From positions 1 to 19,110 of the forward strand of contig MU617209.1 of the NCBI GenBank assembly GCA_025201705.1: a DNA stretch of 19,110 bases, given 5' to 3'. Made by a program: the position numbers and the translations under genes. Within the stretch, counting starts at the first letter, position 1, and the number at the start of each line of letters is the position of its first letter. Below are positions 8,291 through 18,566 of this stretch, piece by piece. The stretch is from Dissophora ornata (Eukaryota > Mortierellomycota > Mortierellomycetes > Mortierellales > Mortierellaceae). The notes below the pieces were generated by a model. It worked only from the letters and a program-made list of their open reading frames with translations, had not been told where the DNA came from and ran no database searches.

Positions 8291-11200
8291 TCACTCTCTC
8301 AGAGTTTTCATTCCGTCTGCAAACTGTTTAGCAGGCGTGGCGATTCCATATTTCTCAATAATGTCCTGCCGGAAGCTGTCCCGGAACTCGGCACCACGCC
8401 TGGCACATACCTCGTCCATCCGGAATAGATCAGCATAGTATTGATTACCAGCGTTTTTCTCCTGCTCTTTCGTGAACATTTGCAACGTACGCGACAGACC
8501 GTTGGATTTTGCGTACAGTAACGCCCACTCTTCCTCCTCACCGATTAGATTGATGAACATGTCAGCAGTCATCCAGATAGACTGATCGTGCTGACTGTCA
8601 TCATGTCCATTTGTTCTCGAGGACGACGAGGAAGAAGACGGCAATGATGCCAACGAGGATGACGACGGAGTTCGCTCACATCCAAGCGCCGCCGGCGTCG
8701 ATAACCTTGTCTTTTTCTTCACCGTTGTTGTTACAGTCTTGGTCACAGCCGCATCCCGTTTCCTACTATTTTTGGCCACCCGCATTGGCTGTACAGAGGT
8801 CGTCTGCACCTTACTCATCTCTTTGGCGCTTCCACCTTCGATATCTCTACTTCTTCCCTGGATCAGCAATCCCTTCTCGTTCTGTGACATATTTTCATCC
8901 TCCTCCTCCTCCTTTTCCTCCTCACTATCAGTATCATCATAACCATCATCGCTACGATCGGTACCCTCATCAGCGTTTCCATCTTCACGGTAAGGAGCAA
9001 ACGACCACTTCATCGCATCCGCAACACTGCCCCAATTTCGGGGGTCCTCATCCGGCCGTGTGAACTTTAGACTGGGTGGTGGCGGTTTTTGGTCGACATG
9101 CTCGAGGCTCATATCCTTGTCACAAGCAGTGCAGTGACATATCTTTTGGCAACAGGGACATTGCCACTCGGTTGCGTCCTTTAAAACAACATCCTTCCAG
9201 AGATAGTGGTGGTATCGATAGAGACATCCCTCACAGAACCAAAGGTTACAGGATGGACAGATTACTGCCATGATGTGCTTCGTACGCCATCGGCATCGGT
9301 GACATACTTTGCCACGGGCCTTCAGTGACTCTTGTCTCAGATATGCCAATGATGTATATGACGGCTCCTTGTCTTTTGGGGGAACAATTCTAAACATCCA
9401 TGCAGGCGAAGAAATATGAAGAAGAAAGAGTGTCAGCATGTTATCCTGAACCAATGTTCTAATGAAAAAAAAAAGTAAAAGACAACTCACCCGTTGATCC
9501 ACTCATCGACCATGGTTTCGTGTGCCTGACATCCTTCAAGAGCGTGCGACGTGTTCCACGCCCGAACTGCATTCGAGTACAGCGTCCGACTTGACCTCAT
9601 CGAGAACGACTCCACAAACTCTATCGTCGATGATCTGTGCCTACATCCGCGTCCGAGCGCAAAACACCGTGTGCACAGGTCGTAGCTGTCCCCGTCTTCT
9701 GCACATTTCACACACTGGAACTGTCGACTCCATATATCTGAACTGCAGAAATCACATACCGCTGGCTCTGTGTTAGTGAGTCTCTTTGGTTTATGGAACA
9801 TCACAACGCCGTCCTCATCCATAATCTCGCTCAGTTTCAAAGCATCAAGGTCCACCCATTCTTCCTCGACGATCGTCCGGAATAACGTTAGGATGTCCTT
9901 GTACGATTCGCAAAAGTTCTCCTTTGATACGGGGAATTCCTCGGACTGGCTCTCAAGTAATGTTGTCCAGGCCTGAAGAGCACTCTGAATGATTGTCTTG
10001 ATCCTGTAACCCTCTGGGCGCATGACCCTAAATCGGCAGGAATGAAAAGGCAAGGAACAAATGAAATCAACAAAGCATGCTCGTAAAACGATAAGAATCG
10101 ACAAAATCAACATCAAGTTCAAAACACGTACTCTCTGTATCGAGGAAGAACGACATTGACTGCTGCCTTCAAACAGTGCGCCGTCAGTCTGTTCCAGGCG
10201 ACTTTGATGGATGCCTTACCCTAGGCGAGAAAAACGTGTGTGGACGGAAGAGATTAGCTAGATGAAACAGGAGATCTCTCATAGCTGGTGCCAGGAGCAA
10301 GAGTAAAGTCACCAACCAAGTTGACAACTTGGTGATAGCCCATTGAAGGAACCATGACAAAGTCTCCAATCTTTTGCTCCGCGACATAGATGGGGAAATC
10401 CGCCTGCTGCAACTCTTCCACGCTGGCAAAGTAGCCCTCATATTCCAGGGGATGTCCACATCTTTGCCACAGCGCTTCCGCTTTCTTTTTATCCTCTGTC
10501 CTGACCATGAACCAGATTGATGAAGAATCTATGTTATTATGCGAGCATACAAAAATCACTACTGGTTAGAAAATTGCTTTTGACTTGACTTATCCTGTTC
10601 GATTTACAAATAGGTTCTTCATTGGTCGGCAGTTTAGACGCACCATCATCTGCCCAAGTCATGATATTGTGTCCGATGGCGCCACACTGATCCATGTGCG
10701 CCGGTGTCCTATGTCATGATAACGAAAATAACGGACATTACACTCTGTATTCTGGTGCCGGGCGAAAGTCTCTCCGAAGCCTGCTCTATCCACGATTTGA
10801 CCTCTGTCGTCCTACCATGTACCGGCTTGCCCAATATAGATCATCAAGTTCTCTGCTGCAACCTTTGTGTTCAGGTTATCTAACATTACATCAAGAAGAC
10901 AGGACCTCAGCTGTCAATCACAGTGTGAACAGTTCGCCTCTTCCCTAAGCATGTCTGCATTTCTTTGATGCGCTCGCGCGCGAGTCTTACTCAAATCATT
11001 CTCGCACATGTAGCCGAGAAACAGTGGCAGGAGATCGTCCATAAGGTAATTGCGCCAGTCTTCAGGGCAGGTGAGATCCTTTGCGTACAGAAGAGGGTCC
11101 TGTTGTCGCGGTCGCATACGCTGCTGCCTCGACCGCATCCCCCAGCTCTTCTTGGAGCCTGATGAAGGTGGTGTTCCCATGCTGGTGCCATTAGCATTAG

Positions 11201-11687
11201 AAGTTCCTGCGAGGGCTGGACCTGGAGCGAGACTATCTCGATGCACCTCCTCGATATATTCCTTCATCAACATCTTGACGTCTGTCGAATTGTGAAGATC
11301 GCGACACACGATCTCTATCACGGTCACGATTTCGGGTTTGATGGATGGCGATTAACTTCTAGTCCAACTGAGGAACAAAAGAAGCTCCCTCCTCTGATAT
11401 GAGTGCAATTTACCGTCGTTGCCGTATTTGGCATTGAGAAAGGGAAACGTGAATAGCTCGGGGTCCCAATGGGGGTGTTTGTGCCAATGGTCGAGGACAA
11501 TAGGGGTTCCACCCTTCACGGCAGTCGTCTCGACTTCGTGCCAGAGGTCTACGCCCTCCTGATTGACATCGACACGCCTCGTGGGGACGAAGGGGAATCC
11601 GAGGGCCATGATACGGTCATAGCTCAGGGGTCGCAGGTCGATGGACGTTTGTGGCTCGCTGTCTGGGTCGAACGCGGCTTGCATCAT
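8291..11687 (-). CDS. JmjC-domain protein with ZZ-like and 4CXXC_R1 zinc fingers
   Basis: Eight minus-strand exons: 11687-11414, 11314-10991, 10879-10816, 10708-10644, 10528-10317, 10220-10132, 10027-9491 and 9389-8291, giving 887 aa. An in-frame TAG lies just upstream of the ATG at 11687. The JmjC core covers about residues 180-335: IGQAGTWTPAHMDQCGAIGH supplies the iron ligands His225 and Asp227, and GDFVMVPSMGYHQVVN supplies His308, so the Fe(II)/2-oxoglutarate site looks intact. JmjC enzymes of this kind oxidatively demethylate histone lysines in the nucleus; the substrate is unknown here. A ZZ-like finger follows at about 434-473 (paired CxxC). A zf-4CXXC_R1 domain as in CDCA7 follows at about 551-611 (CHRC, CPSC, CEGC, CPCC, CHCTAC). 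The tail has an acidic Glu-rich segment, a basic patch, a Ser run and a helical C-terminus. It is divergent from the DDX42 gene. Confidence 0.9.
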
Positions 11688-11972
11688 TCTCAGCTACGAA
11701 CAAGCGATGCCCAGCTTGGGTAAGGGTAGCCTTGCTGTGTGTTAGATGGAAAGGCGTCGGGATGCAACGGATGCAAGTCTGGAGATGTAGGGAGGCGATT
11801 GGAAGGAAAGAGGCACAAAAGTATGTGTAGCTGAAATAGGGTTTATGAAGAAACGCTCCACGCTATTTCTGGTGGGACTGTCTCCCCAATGGGTCAACAC
11901 CCAAAAAAAAAGGAGGCCCAAACAGCCATTCATTCACATGTTCCCTTCATTCCCTCACTCGAATGCACCAGC
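11688..11972. promoter_or_regulatory. Bidirectional promoter between JmjC and DDX42 genes
   Basis: The start codons of the two divergent genes are 285 bp apart, so their promoters must overlap. The interval holds TAGGGTTTA (11837-11845), the reverse complement of a telobox-like AAACCCTA, and CCAAT on the plus strand near 11885-11889. A second ATG in frame with DDX42 occurs at 11889 within this interval. Which element serves which gene cannot be told from sequence. Confidence 0.6.
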
Positions 11973-14900
11973 ATGAGCAACGGCAAGCGACCAATTAACA
12001 TCAGCCTTGGCGGCGCATCCGGCCTGGGTGCAAAACCTAATCCGTTCGCACGCAACACTCGACCACGTGCCTCGAAATCAGCTCTCGGCTTTCAGGACGA
12101 CGAGGACGACGACGAGGACGAGCAAAACAGTACCTCAGGACCTCCAAACCGGAAGCTGATCAAACTAGATCACACTCCGGTAGATCACAATCCCCCCGAT
12201 AAATCTCTCCTAGGAGGGGATGACGATGAAGACGACGCCTTTTCAAAGCTCGCGTCCGCAAAGGCACCACCTTCGCTTCGAACACTGACCCGTGTGGACG
12301 ATGATGAAGAGGATGATACCTTTTCAAAGTTAACGGCTGCTAAAGTCCCACCGTCACCACCACCGCCACTTCGAAAGCCCATGCGCGGAGGCGATGAAGA
12401 TGACGATGGAGATGCCTTCTCGCGACTTGATTCTAAGAAGGGTGAGTCTCCTCATAAATAAACCGATGAGGCTGAGAGCGATCGCCAATTGGTTTAGTGC
12501 CTTAACGCTCTAAACTTGCTACTATAGGGACAGCAAAGGATACTAAGACCGAAAAAGGGGAAGAGGAGGAAGAAGACGATCCGCTGGATGCCTTCATGGC
12601 TGGAATTGACACCCAGGTCCAGGAGGAAGCAGAGAAGCCATCAGCGGAAAAGGTATGCCGCTCAGTTTCCTTGATCTACTCTTGTCATTTGCCATGCGTG
12701 CTAGCTACTAATATCACTATCATTCTTCTTCCATCTCTAGATCCGTCGCGATGACATCGAGGATGAAGATGATTTGGAAAGCTACGTGAAGCACCTGAAG
12801 AAAAAGGGGATCAAGATAGGACAAGGCGGACCAGTCCAGGCTCGCAATGAGGTAATTGTCGACAGAATCACCGCTAGATGCACCGCGCCTCAGATCAAAC
12901 GATTCCAACACCATTTATCTTATTTCAAACTTTCTATCTAGGATATTGACTCTGATGAGGAGGTCTACGCGACTGCAAGGGCAATTGATAACGCAGCGGA
13001 TTCACAGTACGTGTCTGAAGCAAATTATGTGCTCACATCGGATGAAGTGGGTGTTGATGACTAACCTAAGCAACTTTCATCCATCTATGCTAGATATGAA
13101 GGAGACGATACGTTTGATCATACGGCCAAGGTGGAAATCACGCCTTTGCCAAGGATGGACCATTCGAGGCAGGATTACATTGAAATCGAAAAGTTCTTTT
13201 ATGAAGAGCACGAAGATATCGCAAAGTTGAGTGATGACCAAGTCAGACAAATCCGGATAGATATGGGTACGTGACTCGATCCGTCACAGTTCTTCTATAC
13301 ACTCATGCACAGCCTTTGGCAATCCACTCATTCCTTCCTCTCATCCGTAATAGACATGAAAGTCTCTGGAGCAGATGTGGCGAAGCCGAGCATTTCATTT
13401 GCTCATTTTGTATTCGATGAGCCATTGATGGAAACAATTCGGCGCGCAGGATATACCGAACCCAGCGGAATTCAACGGCAGGCTATACCGGTTGCACTTT
13501 CTGGACGCGACATCATAGGTATTGCGAAGACAGGTTCGGGCAAGACGGCAGCATTCCTGCTACCAATGATTGTTCACATCATGGACCAACCGGAGCTCGA
13601 GAAGGGCGATGGGCCCATTGGAGTCATCATTGCACCTACACGCGAATTGGCGGATCAAATTTACGGCGAGGCAAAACGGTTCGCCAGGGCGTATAGTTTG
13701 CGAGTGGCCGTTGTGTACGGAGGTGCGAGCAAGCGTGATCAGTTTCAGAGCCTTCGTTCTGGGGTCGAAATATTGGTGGCAACACCCGGAAGACTCATTG
13801 ACATGGTCAAGATGAAGGCAACGAATTTCAGACGTACCTCCTTCTTGGTACTTGACGAGGCAGATCGGGCCTTTGATCTCGGATTTGGTGAGTCCTTACG
13901 GCCAACGGTTGATTTCCATATGGAGAGAGCAGATTGACGTGAAATCACTGCCTAGGTCTTAACACTGGGAAATCCATTGCTACTTGAACTATAGAGCCTC
14001 AAGTGCGGTCGATCTGCGACAACATTCGTCCTGATCGTCAGAGTAAGTCTCATTGGAGGCTATCCATACGCCTTTTCACGCACCATAAGTAAGCTGCGAC
14101 TAACTGCCATCATCATCTATGATTCTGCTCGAATAGCCCTGCTGTTCAGTGCAACATTCCAGCCGCGTGTCGAAAGACTCGCCAGAGAAGTGATGACGGA
14201 TCCTGTGCGGATATCTATCGGCAACATTGGACAAGTATGCGAACTGCTACAGCGCCGGCACGTAGTCAGATACCCGTCAGGAACGACATTTTCATTTTGC
14301 TTATCTTTCATTTACATGTATCTACCACAACGCAGATCAACCCGGATGTCACTCAGGTGATTAAGATTCTGATAGAGGACACGCTCAAGTGGTCCTGGCT
14401 CATGGAGAACCTTCAGGAGTTCGAGTCGCGTAAGTGCACTGCCATTCTCACTCTCACTAGCAAACTCTATGCGATTCATCCTCATACATCTATTTATTGA
14501 CTGTACTTTAAAATCTCGATGCCTCTGACATAACTTGCTTTAGTCGGAAGTGTTATCATATTTGTGTCAAGAAAGAACGATGTTGTCGAGCTGACGGAGA
14601 ATCTTAAGAAGGCAGGAGTGAAATGTAAGGGACAAGACCACGTTTTTTTGCTCACTGCTACATAGCTCTCTTTCTCAGATATCTTGCATCGAAATACCAA
14701 CAAATGATCCGCTTCTTACTTCAGGTGAATGTTTGCACGGCGACATGCTTCAACCGCAGCGTGAGAAAGCTGTTCATGACTACAAGGCGAAGCTCTTTCC
14801 GACGCTGATCGCAACGGACGTGGCGGGACGAGGTCTTGACATCAAATCTATCCGCACCGTTGTCAACTATGACGTTGCGCGTGATATTGACTCTCATATT

Positions 14901-15974
14901 CACCGAGTTGGAAGGACAGGACGAGCAGGCGAAAAAGGAACCGCGTATACACTACTCACAGAAAAGGATGACCGCTTCGCTGGCGACTTGGTCCGAAATT
15001 TGGAAGAGTTTGGTGGGGAAGTTTCCCCGGACGTGATGAAGATTGCCATGAAGAATTCTCGATTCAGGAAATCAAGGCAGTTCGTGGGTGGCGGGGGCGG
15101 CCACAGAGGTGGAAGAGGAGGGCGCGGCGAAAGAGGACGAGGACGAGGTGAGAGGGGTGGGAGGGGTGGGAGGGGTGGACGAGGTGGAGGGCGTGGCGGT
15201 GGCTCAGGAGGGCCAGGAGGGCAGTACCATTCTTCAGATCGTTCTCAAGAACATTCGTACTCGTCTTCCTCGAACAATACGCCTTTGGGACAAGGCGACC
15301 GACGCCACCAAAGTCACCAAGGTGGTGATGGAGGAAGAGAGTTTGGCTCTAGCGATGGCTCGCGATCATCCGGATCTGGCTACCGTGTCTCTGGCTTCCA
15401 GAAGGCCTCTCGGCCTGAGACAGGTGCGTACGAGTCGTCTTCGCCCTCGTCTACTTCAAGAAGCGATCCTTCTCTTGCCACTACTCCCTCCGCTCCATCT
15501 TCAAAACCTCCGCTGCCGGGTCAAAACTATCCACTAGGACAGCGGCCACCACCATCCCATGCGGACCCTCGCCCTCCAGCCCAGCATCATCCTCAGCAGC
15601 ATGCACAGGCCCATCAGAGACCGCCTCCGCCACCTTTGACTAGCTACGGACACCTGCCTCAGAATCGGCCGCCGCATCCATACCACCCTCAACACCCGCC
15701 ACCTCCGAGGCCTCTTGGTGGACCTCCTCCTGGTTTCCCCATGCATGGTCATCCTCACCCCCCTCCTCCAGGCTTTCCATACCCGCCACCGCCACCCCCT
15801 GGAGGCTTCAGTAACCAGCAGCGCCCGCCATTCCCACCGCCACCATTACAGCCACATCTCTATGGGCCACCGCCGGGGTTTCCTCCACATGGCCAACAGG
15901 GCAATCCACGGCCTCCGATGAACCCTCCAGGTCAAAGTGACTCTGCAGATCGAAGACGCCGCTGGGATAATTAA
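11973..15974 (+). CDS. DDX42: DEAD-box RNA helicase, DDX42-type
   Basis: Eleven exons: 11973-12441, 12528-12652, 12741-12851, 12942-13006, 13094-13266, 13354-13887, 13995-14042, 14137-14234, 14336-14429, 14544-14624 and 14725-15974, giving 1015 aa. DDX42 proteins are nuclear ATP-dependent RNA helicases and annealers linked to U2 snRNP and spliceosome assembly. Motifs present: Walker A AKTGSGKT (372-379), PTREL (409-413), TPGR (458-461), DEAD (482-485), SAT (513-515) and HRVGRTGR (659-666). Diagnostic DDX42-like text includes PVALSGRDIIGIAKTGSGKT, IRPDRQTLLFSATF, VVNYDVARDIDSHIHR and AGDLVRNLE. The N-terminus has three acidic FSKL-type repeats and the DPLDAFMAGID motif. After the core come an RGG box (about 721-770) and a long Pro/Gly/His-rich tail. 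The start at 11973 has A at -3; the in-frame ATG at 11889 would add 28 residues in a poorer context. Confidence 0.95.
15154..15175 (+). other. Potential G-quadruplex in the RGG-box coding sequence
   Basis: Five consecutive G-runs (4, 3, 4, 3 and 4 G) are separated by single T or A bases, a pattern expected to form a very stable quadruplex with one-base loops. It lies on the sense strand of the DDX42 gene, so it would be present in the mRNA. It arises from GGN/AGG codons of the Arg-Gly repeat. Confidence 0.7.
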
Positions 15975-16439
15975 GTGGAATATGCAGTCCTGGGCGAAGA
16001 CGCTGTAGATCCATCTTGCAGATCGGGTCTGGTGATTAATGCACAGCTAAACAGCTTATTAAGAAAGTGCGCAGACAGGGACAGACGACAAAGATTTTTT
16101 TTTTTTTCCTCGGATGATCTGTTTGATGGTTGGCGGGACCAGGATCGCGCGGTATGTCGCCATAGCGTGACTTCTAATCTTCTTGTGAAATGAATTGAAT
16201 AAAGTAACAGCATGCTGCACAATAAAGATGCATTCACGCAAGTCTGTTGTCACACACTTCCCAACCCCACACAACAAGCTCACGCCTAGGCCCTGTGGAA
16301 AAATAGAACCTCCCACCCTTTTCTTCTTTTCTTCTTCTTCTTTCAACACTCCTCCCACGCCCGGTCGAACCCTTGCTGCCGACTCTCTTGCAATCCACCT
16401 CCAGAGCATTCGCCTTTTGCCCATTCCCTCTTTTCCATT
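15975..16439 (+). promoter_or_regulatory. DDX42 3' end and MET22 promoter/leader
   Basis: AATAAA motifs at 16198-16203 and 16221-16226 are likely polyadenylation signals for the helicase gene, about 225-250 nt after its stop. From about 16315 to 16439 the sequence is strongly pyrimidine-rich (TTCTTC runs, then CCTCTTTTCC), as in fungal core promoters and leaders, and runs into the ATG at 16440. ATGTCGCCAT (16154-16163) differs at one position from the Cys3/MetR consensus ATGRYRYCAT, but it lies inside the probable helicase 3' untranslated region. Confidence 0.55.
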
Positions 16440-16470
16440 ATGTCTGGTAAGAATGGAAGGCAGTACAATC

Positions 16471-16501
<31 letters not shown>

Positions 16502-18566
16502 GCATGGAAAACTTACCGCAGTCCCAACCGCGGAGAGGACAAACCAGGAGATCATACATATTACTGTCGCTCACCACAGGAAGAAATAGACGACTCAACT
16601 CTTGAATTCGGCATCATCCTCAACCGTGCCTCCAGTGCATAATTGATCACCCGCTTTGCTGACTTTTTTTATGTGTTTTTATGATCTCCAAATGTCGAAA
16701 ATCAATAGCACTTGCATTTGCTGCGGAGCGAGCTGTTGCCATCAATGCGGTCCTAGCTGCGAGCAAGGTCTGTGAGCGCGTCTTCACGAAGCTCGTCACT
16801 GGCGAGACCATCACCAAGAAGGACAAGTCTCCTGTCACCGGTAAAGCAATCTGTCGACCTTTTTTTTTTTGGACCTTTCTGCCCGTCACACAACCTTCGA
16901 TCTCTTTTTTTTCGATCTCTCCGATCTAATTTTTTTTTTTCCTTTTTCCCTCAAATGTCAATCTGCATGCATGCATGTTTTATTTTTTCCTTTCTGTCGT
17001 TTCGTTTTCCGACTTTTTCTAGTTGCGGACTTCAGTGCGCAAGCAGTGGTCAACTCGTTCCTTCACAAGTCCTTCCCTGCAGATCCTATTGTTGGTGAGG
17101 AAGATTCGAAGGACCTCAGAGGTGATGCCGGCCGTGCCATGCGGGAGAAGGTTCTAGAACTCGCTAATTCGGGACTAGACTCACCATTGACAGAGGAATC
17201 GGTAAGCTTGGAATTATAGATGTTGCCAAATCTCGTTTTTTTTTTTTGTTGTTTTTGTTGTTTTTGTGTTTTTGTAGATCACAACGTTCTATTTGTTTTT
17301 CTGGCTGGAAAATGTTTCTGTCATGTGTTTCCCCCTGCTTTTTTTTTTTCTTTTGGGACGTGATTTCGAGTATGTGCGTGCGAAGACTGTGGAGAGCACG
17401 GATCTGCACGTTTTTTTTCTCAAGAGCAAAAAAGAGTGGAATTTGTCATTGATGTCATGATGTCCTCGAATCACATTTTTGTGGACCAACAAAAAAAAAG
17501 AAAATCTGCATGAGTGATGGATGGTCCCATAACGGCTGTAGATTGAGATTGAGATTGAAAGTATAATATTTGCCTCACTCTTTTGGACCTCTGTCATCAT
17601 TTCTTCAGATATGATGAGCTCGGCATTTTTTATAAAGGAGTGGAAACACGCGCAAAGAGTGTGAGAGAGAGAGAAAAAAAGTCCCCTCGGGCCATGTGAA
17701 GAATACTTTATCATACGTTTATGATTGCTAACGACATTTTTATTAATATTTCCATGACAATCATGCCATCATTTACAGCTCCTGGAAACGATAGATCGCG
17801 GCACGTATGCAGGAGGTGCTCATGGTCGCATGTGGGCATTGGATCCAATCGATGGCACAAAAGGATTCCTGAGAGGCGAGCAGTTTGCTGTATGCTTGGC
17901 GCTCGTCGTTGACGGTCAGGTCGAGGTCGGAGTGATGGGCTGCCCTAACCTACCCGTGGATGCCAAGGATAAAGATGGCGAGAAGGGATGCCTTTTCATC
18001 ACCGTCAAGGGACAAGGTGCCTTCCAGGTAACTAGCAAACAAATAGAAACGGCGAGGAATGATGAATGGTAATGGTGTGTATGTCTGACTCACCCTTGTA
18101 CATTTTCTTATTACACTAGCGTAACTTTTCATCATCAGAAGAGAAGCCAATTTCGATGAGTGATATCCAGAGTCTGGCGGATGCCAGCTTTTGTGAAAGT
18201 GTCGAGAGTGGACACTCGAACCAGAGTGATTCTGCGCGGATCGCACAGTTGTTGGGGATCACGAAAGCACCAGTGCGGATGGACAGTCAGTGCAAGTACT
18301 GCTCGATCTCTAGAGGAGATGCAGAGGTCTACTTGAGGTTACCAGTCAGTGCGACGTATGAGGAAAAGATCTGGGACCATGCCTCGGGCAGTTTGTTGGT
18401 TGCTGAGGCAGGTGGAATCGTGTCGGATGTGCACGGTAAAGCCCTGGATTTCTCAAAGGGCAGGACATTGGCGACAAACTCGGGTGTGATTGCGGCCCAT
18501 GCCAAGATCCATAGCAAAGTCATTGAGGCTGTGCAGAAGGTGCTCTTCCCAGAGGGTAAACTTTAA
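16440..18566 (+). CDS. MET22: 3'(2'),5'-bisphosphate nucleotidase (PAP phosphatase), Hal2/Met22 type
   Basis: Five exons: 16440-16446, 16709-16840, 17023-17201, 17779-18027 and 18120-18566, giving 337 aa (yeast Hal2 is 357 aa). The enzyme converts 3'-phosphoadenosine 5'-phosphate, the by-product of PAPS reduction, to AMP and phosphate. It is a Mg-dependent, Li/Na-sensitive member of the inositol monophosphatase-like superfamily. Metal-binding motifs are present: VGEED (70-74), WALDPIDGTKGFLRG (125-139) and WDHASG (274-279). TKKDKSPVTVADFSAQ (38-53) is the usual N-terminal signature. The first exon holds only ATGTCTG before a strong GTAAGA donor and gives MSALAFAAERAVAI, the normal fungal N-terminus. 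An in-frame ATG at 16681, inside intron 1, would instead give MISKCRKSIALAF. Intron 3 is 577 nt, far longer than its neighbours. The product likely matters for sulfur assimilation and salt tolerance. Confidence 0.94.
16470..16501 (+). repeat. (AAC)n microsatellite in MET22 intron 1
   Basis: About ten perfect AAC units lie 24 nt after the donor of the first intron of the nucleotidase gene. Read as codons they would give poly-Asn or poly-Gln, but the intron model removes them. Length polymorphism is expected. Confidence 0.95.

Noticed and set aside
10914..10991. In-frame TGA at 10914-10916 after open sequence in the JmjC gene, suggesting a pseudogene
   Set aside because: A GTAAGA donor at 10990 and a TTAG acceptor at 10880 form a 111-nt intron in matching phase that removes the stop and gives YMCENDLNNLNTKVAAENL, which fits the JmjC family.
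11352..11414. Acceptors at 11359 or 11356 for JmjC intron 1
   Set aside because: Both lead directly into an in-frame TAA (11354-11352) or the wrong frame; the AG at 11316-11315 restores phase and gives KYGNDEIVCRDLHN.
11889..11972. Upstream in-frame ATG as the DDX42 start
   Set aside because: Poor context (C at -3) and a 28-residue extension without family support; the ATG at 11973 has A at -3.
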